A stretch of DNA of 14,105 nt from JAJISK01 sp046759185 (GCA_046759185.1 JBHIBO010000035.1:1-14105); one strand, 5' to 3'; positions 6,676 to 14,037 are shown, numbered from the stretch's first letter. Made by a program: numbers and translations. The notes: a model not told the origin generated them from the letters alone.

Positions 6676-8298
6676 TCAAGCCTCCTCCCGAAAGGCCTCG
6701 TTGGCCGCCACGGTGGCCCTATACAGCGCGACCTCCTCCGCGATGCGCTCCGAGTCCCATCCGAGGTGCGGCGCCATGAGTCGGGCTACGTCCCCGGCGA
6801 CGCGCAGCCCATGGTTCGGGTCTTCCTGCATCACGCGAGTTCTTCGGGCCAGGACGTCTTCGAGCCGGAGGGCCATCTCGTGACGGACGGCGTAGACGGC
6901 TTCCCCCCGAAGGTATGGGAGGTCCGGCGTCATCGCGTCTCGGAAAGCACCCTCTTCCTCCAGGTTCGCATACAGCTCCGGCAGCTCCAGTCCAAACGCT
7001 TGGGTCAGATGGTCGAGGGTTTCCCGGCCCAGGCCCAGAGTCATCCCGCGCTTGCGCCCCCTTTCTTCCCCCTCAGGAACCACCGCAGGCGGTTGCCATG
7101 CCTCCCCTTTGGGTGCCGAACGAAGGTCCCGGATGGCCCGGCGCATCACGCGCCGCACCACACTCGGATAGGTCGTGAGCTTCCCACCGATGAGGGTGAC
7201 GAGGCCGGGGGCATCCCGGATGATTCTCTCTCGTCGGCTCACCGAAGACTCTGGGACGCCCAGGCGGGCGGCGAGGGGTCGAAGCGCCGCGTAGCTGCTG
7301 ACCACATCTCCCGGTTCCGCCCTTGCCAGGGGGAAGGTGTCGTTAACCGCCTCTAGGAGGTAGTCCACGTCCTCCGGCTCAGTCCGCACATCTTCGGGGG
7401 CTCCTTGGTGGTCCGTATCGGTCGTCCCCACGAGGGTCAGGCTGCGCCACGGCAGGGCGAAGACGTAGCGTCGGTCCTGCGGTGACCGCATGACCACCGC
7501 GTTCATGTTGGCGACTTGGGTTCGTGGAAGGAAGAGGTGCACGCCCTTGGTCGGCCGCATTCGCGGGACCCGCGTCGCCATCTGCCGAAGCCCATCGCTC
7601 CAAGGGCCCGTCGCGTTGATCACGACGTCCGACCGGGCCTCGTAGGGGCCGTTCCCCAAGGTGTCGCGAAAGGCGACCCCGACGACGCGACCATCCTCCC
7701 ACAGGAGTTCCTCGACGCGGGCATAGGTCAAGATGTGGGCGCCGGCATCGAAGGCCATCTTGGCATTCAGCAACACGAGTCGAAAATCATCCGTCCAGCA
7801 GTCGTAGTAGAAGGCCCCGCCGAGAAGCCCATCACGACGGAGACGCGGTTCGGCGGCGACGACCTCCCGGGGTGTGAGCTTTCGGTGCCTCCCCACGTTC
7901 GTGTAGCCCGAGAGGTAGTCGTAGAACCAAAGGCCGATCCGCGTGATCCAGTGACGGCCTTCCCCCTCGAAGTAGGGGACGAGAAACCGAAGGGGCTTGA
8001 CCAGGTGGGGATAGTGGGTGCGGAGCCAGTGACGCCCCCGGCTCGCCTCACGGACGAGACGAATCTTTCCATCCCGGAGGTAGCGGAGACCGCCGTGGAT
8101 GAGGCGGGAGGAACGACTGCTCGTCCCGCTGCCCACATCGCCCTGCTCCAGGAGGAGCACACGATAACCCCGCCCGGCGGCTTCGAGGGCGATGCCACAC
8201 CCGTTGATGCCTGCACCGATCACGATGATGTCGTACCGGTCGGGGAGCTTCCGAAGGATGGCATCACGACCGTCAGCGTCGAACCCGTTGAGGTTCAG
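6676..8298 (-). CDS. glpD: FAD-dependent glycerol-3-phosphate dehydrogenase, GlpD type (probable CTG start)
   Basis: A 540-residue enzyme that oxidises sn-glycerol-3-phosphate to DHAP and passes electrons to quinone at the membrane. The FAD site IVIGAGINGCG (25-35) is followed by LLLEQGDVGSGTSSRSSRLI and HGGLRYL (48-74), diagnostic of GlpA/GlpD. The C-terminal DAO_C-type helical domain is present (PYLRGEAVYAVRHEMALRLE). No GlpA-type C-terminal cysteine domain is seen. No ATG/GTG/TTG lies between the upstream gene and a GTG inside the first FAD strand. The CTG at 8296-8298 overlaps the preceding TGA (CTGA), has GGAGGG (8306-8311) 7 bases before it, and gives about 25 residues ahead of GxGxxG, as in bacterial GlpD. 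The frame stays open far upstream inside the flavoprotein gene, but that part is a shadow. Confidence 0.88.
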   Translation of the reverse strand: MNLNGFDADGRDAILRKLPDRYDIIVIGAGINGCGIALEAAGRGYRVLLLEQGDVGSGTSSRSSRLIHGGLRYLRDGKIRLVREASRGRHWLRTHYPHLVKPLRFLVPYFEGEGRHWITRIGLWFYDYLSGYTNVGRHRKLTPREVVAAEPRLRRDGLLGGAFYYDCWTDDFRLVLLNAKMAFDAGAHILTYARVEELLWEDGRVVGVAFRDTLGNGPYEARSDVVINATGPWSDGLRQMATRVPRMRPTKGVHLFLPRTQVANMNAVVMRSPQDRRYVFALPWRSLTLVGTTDTDHQGAPEDVRTEPEDVDYLLEAVNDTFPLARAEPGDVVSSYAALRPLAARLGVPESSVSRRERIIRDAPGLVTLIGGKLTTYPSVVRRVMRRAIRDLRSAPKGEAWQPPAVVPEGEERGRKRGMTLGLGRETLDHLTQAFGLELPELYANLEEEGAFRDAMTPDLPYLRGEAVYAVRHEMALRLEDVLARRTRVMQEDPNHGLRVAGDVARLMAPHLGWDSERIAEEVALYRATVAANEAFREEA

Positions 8299-9875
8299 GA
8301 CCGGTCCCTCCAGACCTTGCCCGGGTTCATGACGCCTCTCGGATCCAGGCTCGCCCGCAGCGCCCCGAGCGCCTGGATGCCCACGGGGCCGAGCTCTCGC
8401 TCCATCCACTGTAAGTGGTCGACGCCGATCCCATGGTGATGGCTGAGGGTGCCGCCGAGGTCGAGGATGGCCTCCGTGGCCGCCTCCTTCAAAGCCCGCC
8501 ACTGCGCCATCTCCTCGCCGGCAACCCGGGCAGTGAGGAGGGTGAAGTAGAGGGATGCACCGTCCCAGTAGGCGTGGGAGAGGTGGCAGAGGACGACGCC
8601 AGGCCCCCCCGTGGCCTCGTACGTCCCCTCTGCGGCCTCCTTGACCCCCGCGTACAACGTCTCCAGGTTGCTCCACGTGGTGGCGGTCTCAAAGGTCTCC
8701 ACGAGGAGTCCCCGCTCTAGGAGATCATCCCGGAGATAGGGGGCGCGGTAGTACTCCTCTTCCCACCCCGAGGCCGCCTCCCGACCCAGGTCCCAGACGC
8801 GACCCTCGGTCCAAAGGTCGACGGCGCGACCCATCTCTTCCGGGACGCGCTCGGCCGTCCCCTCGAACTCGAGGAGGACGAAGGAGCCGGCGTCCTGGCT
8901 CTTCAGACCGCGGGAGGCCATGAGAGCCCGTGTCTCCTCCGCGTTGGACACCCGAACGGTGGCGGGTCGGATGTCCTCCTGGATCATGGAGCGACACCGG
9001 TTCAGGGCCTGGGGGAAGGAGGGGAGTAGGAACCCACGTCCGACCCGAACCTCCGGTCGGGGATGGACTCGGACCACGGCCTCTACGATGATGCCCAACC
9101 GGCCCTCCGAGCCCAGGAAGAGCTCCCTGAGTTCGGGACCCGTCGCCCGAGCGGGAGCTTCGGTGGTTCGGACCTCGCCCGAGGGCGTGACCGCCGTTAG
9201 GGCCTGGACCACGTTTTCGATCCGACCGTACCTCCCCGAGGCATGTCCGGCGGACCGGGTGGCGATCCACCCCCCCAGGGTCGAGAAGTGAAAGGACTGG
9301 GGGTAGTGACCGAGGGTCAAGCCCCGGCCCTCCAGGTCCGCTTCCAGGTCTGGACCGCCAATGCCCGCCTCGATCCGCGCCAGACCGGACTCCTCATCCA
9401 CTTCCAAGACACGGTTGAGGCGACGAAGGTCGACGGTCAGGACGGCGCGATGGTTCCCCCTGAGGGGGGACACGCCGCCGAGGACCGAGGTCCCTCCACC
9501 AAACGGCACGATGGCGAGGCCTCGGGCCGCCGCCACGCGGAGGAGGCCGGCCACCTCACGAACCGCTTGAGGATAGGCGACGGCATCGGTGAAAGATGGC
9601 ACCTCGCCCGTCCTTGCGAGAATGACATCGACGTAGCTCTTCCCCAGGGAATGGACGAGTCGGTCCTCGTCCTCCACGCGGATTTCGCAGACGGCCTGCA
9701 ACGCCTCGAGGTCCCGCTGCGTGAGGGAGCTCGCGGTCACGGTCGGCGGGTCCGGGATGCCCGTCGCGGGCTGGAGGCGGATGCCCCTGGCCTCCAGGTA
9801 TTTCAGGGTCCGGGAGAGCAGCTCCTCCGGATACCGCGTGTCCTGCGGGCCCCATCCCCACCACTTGCTCCTCAT
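8295..9875 (-). CDS. FAD-linked oxidase, alkylglycerone-phosphate synthase (AGPS)-like
   Basis: A 526-residue VAO/PCMH-fold flavoprotein. FAD-binding elements are VPFGGGTSVLGG (123-134), YPQSFHFSTLGGWIATRSAG (191-210) and GSEGRLGI (255-262). Features I associate with the AGPS branch rather than GlcD/D-lactate dehydrogenases are the N-terminal KWWGWG, APYLRD (378-383), ETATTWS (396-402), CHLSHAY and GASLYFT (430-445), and LSHHHGIG (477-484). Ether-lipid AGPS swaps the acyl chain of 1-acyl-DHAP for a fatty alcohol. The start at ATG 9875 opens MRSKWWGWG; longer readings cross the promoter. Its TGA overlaps the glpD start. Because DHAP is the GlpD product, a shared DHAP/alkyl-DHAP pathway is plausible. 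A different hydroxyacid or alkylglycerol oxidase role is not excluded. Confidence 0.8.
   Translation of the reverse strand: MRSKWWGWGPQDTRYPEELLSRTLKYLEARGIRLQPATGIPDPPTVTASSLTQRDLEALQAVCEIRVEDEDRLVHSLGKSYVDVILARTGEVPSFTDAVAYPQAVREVAGLLRVAAARGLAIVPFGGGTSVLGGVSPLRGNHRAVLTVDLRRLNRVLEVDEESGLARIEAGIGGPDLEADLEGRGLTLGHYPQSFHFSTLGGWIATRSAGHASGRYGRIENVVQALTAVTPSGEVRTTEAPARATGPELRELFLGSEGRLGIIVEAVVRVHPRPEVRVGRGFLLPSFPQALNRCRSMIQEDIRPATVRVSNAEETRALMASRGLKSQDAGSFVLLEFEGTAERVPEEMGRAVDLWTEGRVWDLGREAASGWEEEYYRAPYLRDDLLERGLLVETFETATTWSNLETLYAGVKEAAEGTYEATGGPGVVLCHLSHAYWDGASLYFTLLTARVAGEEMAQWRALKEAATEAILDLGGTLSHHHGIGVDHLQWMERELGPVGIQALGALRASLDPRGVMNPGKVWRDRS
8306..8311 (-). promoter_or_regulatory. Ribosome binding site that supports the CTG start of glpD
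   Basis: GGAGGG on the minus strand lies 7 bases before CTG 8296-8298. It complements the archaeal 16S 3' end (CCTCC). No other start codon in any position is served by it in the glpD frame. Confidence 0.6.
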
Positions 9876-9898
9876 CCCGGGGCGCCCATCGCGTGACG

Positions 9899-9908
9899 GT
9901 AGAATAGG
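9899..9908 (-). promoter_or_regulatory. Putative TATA box of the AGPS-like/glpD/lipid-kinase operon
   Basis: CCTATTCTAC-like sequence on the minus strand is centred about 29 nt before the ATG at 9875. It shares the 87-base intergenic region with the divergent purP promoter. It is the best AT-rich candidate there. Confidence 0.45.
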
Positions 9909-9923
9909 TTTCTGCAGCCGGGG

Positions 9924-9936
9924 AGGTTTATGTAGC
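9924..9936 (+). promoter_or_regulatory. purP promoter (TATA-like)
   Basis: AGGTTTATGTAGC is centred about 33 nt before the ATG at 9963, leaving a short leader. It lies back-to-back with the flavoprotein promoter, so one regulator could act on both. Confidence 0.55.
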
Positions 9937-9962
9937 GGCCAGAGGATGTTCAGGCGAGGGCG

Positions 9963-11120
9963 ATGATCGAGAGGGAAGAAGTCTGGGAGGTCCTGAAGGG
10001 CTACGGTTCCGACGAGGTGACCATCGGCGTCCTGGCCTCCCACTCCGCGCTCGATGTGTGCGACGGGGCCGTGGACGAGGGATTTCGGACCCTGACCCTG
10101 TGCGAGGAGGGCCGAGAGGAGCCTTACACCCGCTACTTCAAAGCGGAGCGGGACCCGAAGGGGCGGGTCCTGCGGGGCGTCGTGGACGAAGCCATCGTGC
10201 TGCGAAAGTTCCGGGAGGCCGTTTCGTCAGAGGTCCAGGACAAGCTTCGTCGGAAGCGCGTCCTCTTCGTACCGAACCGATCCTTCGTCTCCTACGTGGG
10301 ACTGGAGGAGGTGGAGGACGAGTTCGCCCTGCCCATGGTAGGGAGCCGCAACCTCATGCGATCCGAGGAGCGCACAGAGGAGCGGGGGTACTACTGGATC
10401 CTGGAGAAGGCAGGATTGCCCTATCCCCGCCACTACAGGAGCCCCGATGAGATCGAGTCCCTGGCCATCGTGAAGCTCCCTCACCGGGTGAAGCGCCTCG
10501 AGCGGGGCTTCTTCACGGCGGCGAGCCAGGAGGAGTACGAGGAGAAGTCCCAGCGGCTCCTCGCCGGCGGCGTCATCACGCCCGAGGACCTGGCCGCGGC
10601 CCGGATGGAGAAGTACATCCTGGGACCGGTCTTCAACTTCGACTTCTTCTACTCCCCCCTCGACGGGACGGGGGAACCCTTGGAACTCCTGGGCATCGAC
10701 TGGCGCTTCGAGACCTCCTTGGACGGCCACGTCCGCCTTCCCGCCGAGCAGCAGCTCACCCTCCAGGGCGAGGAACGCGACCCCGAGTATGTGGTAACGG
10801 GACACAACTCTGCAACCCTGCGTGAGTCCCTCCTCCGCAAGGTGTTCCCGTTGGCCGAGCGGTACGTGGAGGCCACGAAGCTCTACTTCCCGCCCGGCGT
10901 CATTGGCCCCTTCACCCTGCAGACGTGCGTGGACAAGGATCTGAACTTCTCCATCTACGACGTCTCGCCCCGGATCGGCGGCGGGACGAACGTGCACATG
11001 GCCGTGGGGCACCCCTACGGGAACGTCCTGTGGCGGTCCCGGATGAGCACGGGCCGTCGGGTGGCCCTGGAGATCCGCCGCGCGTTAGAGTGGGGTCAAG
11101 TCGACCGGATCGTGACGTGA
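9963..11120 (+). CDS. purP: PurP: formate-dependent FAICAR synthetase (AICAR formyltransferase)
   Basis: A 385-residue archaeal PurP, which makes FAICAR from AICAR, formate and ATP in purine synthesis, replacing the folate-dependent PurH step. The N-terminal signature LASHSALDVCDGAVDEGF (24-41) is diagnostic. The rest shows the ATP-grasp-like region with YILGPVFNFDFFYSP, LLGIDWRFE and the C-terminal DKDLNFSIYDVSPRIGGGTN. Length is near the usual 340-390. The ATG at 9963 gives the expected N-terminus. Archaea may carry several PurP paralogues, and I cannot tell from this window which clade this is. The gene ends 3 bases before the convergent kptA stop. Confidence 0.92.
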   Translation: MIEREEVWEVLKGYGSDEVTIGVLASHSALDVCDGAVDEGFRTLTLCEEGREEPYTRYFKAERDPKGRVLRGVVDEAIVLRKFREAVSSEVQDKLRRKRVLFVPNRSFVSYVGLEEVEDEFALPMVGSRNLMRSEERTEERGYYWILEKAGLPYPRHYRSPDEIESLAIVKLPHRVKRLERGFFTAASQEEYEEKSQRLLAGGVITPEDLAAARMEKYILGPVFNFDFFYSPLDGTGEPLELLGIDWRFETSLDGHVRLPAEQQLTLQGEERDPEYVVTGHNSATLRESLLRKVFPLAERYVEATKLYFPPGVIGPFTLQTCVDKDLNFSIYDVSPRIGGGTNVHMAVGHPYGNVLWRSRMSTGRRVALEIRRALEWGQVDRIVT

Positions 11121-11123
11121 CCG

Positions 11124-11756
11124 CTACTCCCGCTTCTCCAAGAACTCCGGCGGGACCTCGGTCGTGATGTACACGAACTTCCCCGCCTTCTGAATCTCCA
11201 CGCCCGCGTCCTGGGCCTTCCCCACGTCCACCTCCAGGATCACCGGGGCGTCGGAGCGCACCCGCCCAGCCTCCATGGCGCTCTCCAGCGTGTCGCTCAG
11301 GTGGACCCATCGACGGTCGGAGGGTTTCAGGCCGATCTCTAGGAGGATGCCCGCCTCCTCCTCCGTGGTGGGGTAGTACAGGGGCGAAGGGATGTTGTCC
11401 GTGGGCAGGTCCATCTCCAGGTCGAGGGAGTGGCCGTAGGTGGCCCGAACCCGCCCCTCATCGAACTGGTAGCGTCCCTTGGGATCTGTCTGGACGATGG
11501 CGATGAGGTGATGGCCCTTCAGGAAACGGAACTTCTTGTGGCGAATCCGGATGGCGGTCACCAGATCCTGGAGGTCCACCCACCCGTTGTGTGCCATCTC
11601 CAGCCCGTACCGTTGGGGAAAGTGGCGCAGGATCCCGGCCATGGTGCGGCCGAGGTGGTTCAACTCCTTCTCGTTCAGGAGAAACTTGCCCTCGTCGCCG
11701 CAGTTGGGGCAGACCTCGCCCCGAAAGAAGCCATGGGAGCGACACTCTTTGAGCAC
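11124..11756 (-). CDS. kptA: Probable RNA 2'-phosphotransferase (Tpt1/KptA) with N-terminal zinc ribbon
   Basis: A 210-residue Tpt1/KptA enzyme that uses NAD+ to remove a 2'-phosphate from RNA. An archaeal-type zinc knuckle opens it (C5, H8, C16, C19 in CRSHGFFRGEVCPNCG). The catalytic Arg-His-Arg-Arg set is visible in LRHFP (R44, H45), RATYGHS (R104) and SDRRWVHLS (R148/R149). The GTG at 11756 is the only usable start: an in-frame TAG lies upstream, and GGGAGGAG precedes the GTG at good spacing. The physiological substrate in archaea is unclear, because archaeal tRNA splicing ligation does not leave a 2'-phosphate; capped or ADP-ribosylated RNA has been proposed for the family. It has its own promoter behind dtdA. 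Confidence 0.92.
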   Translation of the reverse strand: MLKECRSHGFFRGEVCPNCGDEGKFLLNEKELNHLGRTMAGILRHFPQRYGLEMAHNGWVDLQDLVTAIRIRHKKFRFLKGHHLIAIVQTDPKGRYQFDEGRVRATYGHSLDLEMDLPTDNIPSPLYYPTTEEEAGILLEIGLKPSDRRWVHLSDTLESAMEAGRVRSDAPVILEVDVGKAQDAGVEIQKAGKFVYITTEVPPEFLEKRE

Positions 11757-11791
11757 GGATTCTCTCCTCCCACGAGGCTAATTCGAGGGGG

Positions 11792-11802
11792 GCATTAAAG
11801 GC
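11792..11802 (-). promoter_or_regulatory. kptA promoter (TATA-like)
   Basis: On the minus strand GCCTTTAATGC is centred about 40 nt before the GTG at 11756. Start of transcription near 11770 leaves a short leader containing the GGAGGAG ribosome site, unlike the near-leaderless genes nearby. Confidence 0.6.
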
Positions 11803-11819
11803 CTTTGCCTCCCGGGACC

Positions 11820-12641
11820 CTAGAGGGGCTCTAGGTCCCGTTCCCGGACGACCCGCAGCCCGGCTTCCTCGATGAGATCCAACACGCGTCGGCGCGTCGA
11901 CCCCTTCAGGGCCTTCCGGTGTACGTACGCGAAGCGGGCCGACGGCGTCTTCGCCACGGCCTGCTGCAGCATGTTCTCGGTGAGGGCCTCCGCCGCGTAG
12001 GACGGGATGAGGTGGCCAAAGGAGGCCCGTCGCGAGAGGGCCACATCGGTCATGCGTGGGACGTAATGTCCTCCTCCTACGCCCAGGAGCACGGGGGCCT
12101 CGGTGGGCCGCATGGCCAGGAGTGTCTCCGCCACAGCGGCGGCGGGGCCCTCCTCCTCCCACTCGATCGGGCCACTGCCCAGCTCCACGAAGAATGCGGG
12201 GGTGTCCAGGTAGGGGCCGTGGTGCGTGGCCTCGAAGGTCACGGCGTGGGGATAGTCGGCGGTTCGTGCCCGGAGGAGACGCAGCGTTTCGGTCATCCAG
12301 GAGGGGCTCGTCGGTACGAGTCGTCCCGGACGACCCCCGAAGTCCGCCGCCCCGAAGTTGCCCAGCGGATGGACGGTGAAACTCGGGATGCCCCGTTCGC
12401 TCCGGTGCCGCGACGCGAAGACGATGACCTCGGGATTCACCCCTAAGGTCTCCCGGATCTCCCGGTCGAGGCCGTCCCGATGCAGGTGGAGGTCCCCGAT
12501 GGTGAGGAGGAGGCGATCCTCCAGGCGATAGAGGGGCTGGCCGTCAAACCTCCCGTCCTCCTCCCAGGGAGCTCCCTCGAGGAGCTTACGCCGGATGTTG
12601 GCACTGGCCACGTCGGGAAGGGAGGCCACGATGATGATCAT
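11820..12641 (-). CDS. dtdA: D-aminoacyl-tRNA deacylase, archaeal DTD2/GEK1 type
   Basis: A 273-residue DtdA, a zinc-dependent enzyme that hydrolyses D-aminoacyl-tRNAs so that D-residues do not enter protein. Family motifs in order: FASRHRSE (75-82), TVHPLGNFGAADFGG (89-103), TFEATHHGP (135-143), FVELGSGPIEW (151-161) and GVGGGHYVPR (187-196). Length and N-terminus (MIIIVASLPDVAS) fit, so the ATG at 12641 is chosen. It is the archaeal counterpart of plant GEK1 and unrelated to bacterial Dtd1. It is divergent from the thioredoxin-like gene. Confidence 0.95.
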   Translation of the reverse strand: MIIIVASLPDVASANIRRKLLEGAPWEEDGRFDGQPLYRLEDRLLLTIGDLHLHRDGLDREIRETLGVNPEVIVFASRHRSERGIPSFTVHPLGNFGAADFGGRPGRLVPTSPSWMTETLRLLRARTADYPHAVTFEATHHGPYLDTPAFFVELGSGPIEWEEEGPAAAVAETLLAMRPTEAPVLLGVGGGHYVPRMTDVALSRRASFGHLIPSYAAEALTENMLQQAVAKTPSARFAYVHRKALKGSTRRRVLDLIEEAGLRVVRERDLEPL

Positions 12642-12662
12642 CGGTCCCCCATCCGAGGGAGA

Positions 12663-12672
12663 GCCATAGCCT
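12663..12672 (-). promoter_or_regulatory. Weak candidate TATA box of dtdA
   Basis: AAGGCTATGG on the minus strand is about 25 nt before the ATG at 12641. The position is right but the sequence is a poor TATA match; no better candidate exists in the 113-base divergent gap. Confidence 0.25.
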
Positions 12673-12721
12673 TTCGGTCACGAACGGTGGGCGTGGCGAT
12701 GAGCCCGGGTCCTCACCACGA

Positions 12722-12739
12722 AAGCTTCTAAGGCCGGCC
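12722..12739 (+). promoter_or_regulatory. TATA-like promoter of the thioredoxin-fold gene, with AGGCCGGCC
   Basis: GCTTCTAAGG centred near 12728 lies about 26 nt before the ATG at 12755, so the mRNA may be leaderless. It is followed by AGGCCGGCC (12731-12739), the same 9-mer in the same register as at the gfcR promoter. Confidence 0.5.
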
Positions 12740-12754
12740 CCCTTTCCGCCCTCC

Positions 12755-13057
12755 ATGGAGCTGGTCTACCTCAAGTCGCCCACGGGCCAGCAACACGAAC
12801 GGGCTGAGGTGGTCCTGGCCCGCGTGCAGGAGGTGTTGCCCGATCTCGAGTACCGGGAAGTGGACCCGCGGAGGGATCCCGACTTCGCGGCCCAGTTTCC
12901 CATTTCCCACGCGCCCGGCCTCATCGTGGACGGCCGTATCGAGTACGTGGGGATTCCCCGGGAACGTATGCTGTTGGACCGGCTCCGACAGCTGGGGGCC
13001 CGAGGAAAGGGAAAGGGCCCGGCCCCGCCCTCCGAGGCGGGAGGCGAGGAACCGTGA
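12755..13057 (+). CDS. Small thioredoxin/glutaredoxin-fold protein lacking the CxxC cysteines
   Basis: A 100-residue protein with a glutaredoxin-like layout: beta strand ELVYLKSPTG, a helix, strand YREVDP, then FPISHAPGLIVDGRIEYVG with the cis-proline (P54) found before the third strand, then a C-terminal helix. Where family members have SPTCxxC, this one reads SPTGQQH (8-14): both cysteines are replaced, by Gly11 and His14, and no Cys is present anywhere. It therefore cannot do thiol-disulfide exchange and may serve as a binding or scaffold module. The last about 18 residues are low-complexity and charged. The fold call rests on pattern only. Confidence 0.7.
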   Translation: MELVYLKSPTGQQHERAEVVLARVQEVLPDLEYREVDPRRDPDFAAQFPISHAPGLIVDGRIEYVGIPRERMLLDRLRQLGARGKGKGPAPPSEAGGEEP

Positions 13058-13058
13058 T

Positions 13059-13071
13059 AGCTTTATCTAGG
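13059..13071 (+). promoter_or_regulatory. TATA-like promoter of the PAC2 gene
   Basis: AGCTTTATCTAGG is centred about 31 nt before the ATG at 13097 and directly follows the stop of the upstream gene. GGGTGAGG near 13087-13094 could act as a ribosome site. Confidence 0.55.
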
Positions 13072-13096
13072 GAGCGCTGGATGAAAGGGTGAGGGC

Positions 13097-13861
13097 ATGG
13101 CCTCCCGGATCCAAGTCGTCGATCACGAGGAGATGGACCTATCTGCCGCCCTCTGCGTGGTCGGATTCCCTGGGGTGGGGCTGGTGGGCCGCATCGCCAC
13201 GGACTTTCTGGTGTCCCAGTTCAAGTTGAAGCGGATCGCCTCCCTCCGATCCGATGACTTCCCTCCCATGGCGGTCCTGGTAAAGGGCCAGACCATGAGT
13301 CCCGTCCGCATCCACGCCGCCCCCATGGTCTGCGGAGTGGACGGGATGTGCGATCAACTGGCGGTCCTCCAGGCGGAGGTCACCCCCACGGGCCCAGTGC
13401 TCTACGCGTTGGCCGACGCCCTCATCTCGTGGTGCCTGGAGAAGGAGGTGCGGGAAATGGTCGTGCTGGAGGGCTTCATCCGGCCAGACGGCGGAAAGGA
13501 CACGAATGTCTTTGGCGCCGGGAACAGCGCCGAAACCCTCGGTCGGCTGGGGAAGATTGGCGTGAAACCCCTGGAAGAGGGGATCATCAGCGGGATCGCC
13601 GGCCCCCTTAGCTATCTGGCCGAGGACCGCGGGTTGAATGTGACGGTCCTCATGGCGGAGACGGCCCGCGAATACCCCGATGCCCGCGCGTCCGCGAAGC
13701 TTCTGGAGATTATCGACCCCATCGTGCCGCACATCGACATCGATGCCAAGCCCCTGTTTGAGCGGGCGGAGCTCATCGAGGCCCGCCTCAGGCAGAACAT
13801 GGAGCAGCACCAAGAGAGCGTCGAGGGGTTGACGGAGCGGTCGAAGATCATGTACGGATAG
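13097..13861 (+). CDS. PAC2-family protein, probable proteasome assembly chaperone (PbaA/PbaB-like)
   Basis: A 254-residue archaeal PAC2 protein. The nucleoside-phosphorylase-like fold opens with LCVVGFPGVGLVGRIATDFL (19-38), the hallmark of the family. Further family patterns are VLEGFIRPDG, GIAGPLSYLA and MAETAREYPDARAS. The protein ends ...KIMYG, so its last three residues Met-Tyr-Gly fit the HbYX pattern that docks into proteasome alpha-ring pockets, as known for PAC1-PAC2/PbaB-type chaperones. It starts at ATG 13097 with a TATA box about 31 nt upstream. A zinc-ribbon protein follows immediately, its ribosome site overlapping this stop codon. Confidence 0.87.
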   Translation: MASRIQVVDHEEMDLSAALCVVGFPGVGLVGRIATDFLVSQFKLKRIASLRSDDFPPMAVLVKGQTMSPVRIHAAPMVCGVDGMCDQLAVLQAEVTPTGPVLYALADALISWCLEKEVREMVVLEGFIRPDGGKDTNVFGAGNSAETLGRLGKIGVKPLEEGIISGIAGPLSYLAEDRGLNVTVLMAETAREYPDARASAKLLEIIDPIVPHIDIDAKPLFERAELIEARLRQNMEQHQESVEGLTERSKIMYG

Positions 13862-13875
13862 GGAGGGGTCCGAAA

Positions 13876-14016
13876 ACGGCGTACACGTGTCCGGAGTGCG
13901 GGGAGGAGACCATGGTCAAGGCGGAGGAGAAACCGGGCTGGTATCATCTCAAATGCGAGAAGTGTGGCGCGGAGCGGGGGCCCTTTCAGGATGTCCGAGA
14001 CATATCCGTGGCGTAG
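13876..14016 (+). CDS. Tiny zinc-ribbon protein (probable ACG start)
   Basis: A 46-residue protein with two CxxC pairs, CPEC (5-8) and CEKC (27-30), spaced as a zinc ribbon around a GWYHLK turn. Stop is TAG 14014-14016. No ATG, GTG or TTG precedes the first CxxC in frame; the ATG at 13912 would remove it. GGGAGGGG at 13861-13868 overlaps the PAC2 stop, and ACG at 13876 sits 7 bases after it. This gives a natural-looking N-terminus MAYTCPECG. Either ACG is a real start or a base call is wrong. Function is unknown; coupling to the PAC2 gene suggests a joint role. Confidence 0.7.
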   Translation, partial: TAYTCPECGEETMVKAEEKPGWYHLKCEKCGAERGPFQDVRDISVA

Positions 14017-14037
14017 GCCCGGGGGGCGTCCTTCAGA

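Noticed and set aside
8299..8676. Upstream extension of the glpD frame to 8676
   Set aside because: It lies wholly inside the flavoprotein gene in another frame, is Pro/Arg/Gly-rich and unlike GlpD.
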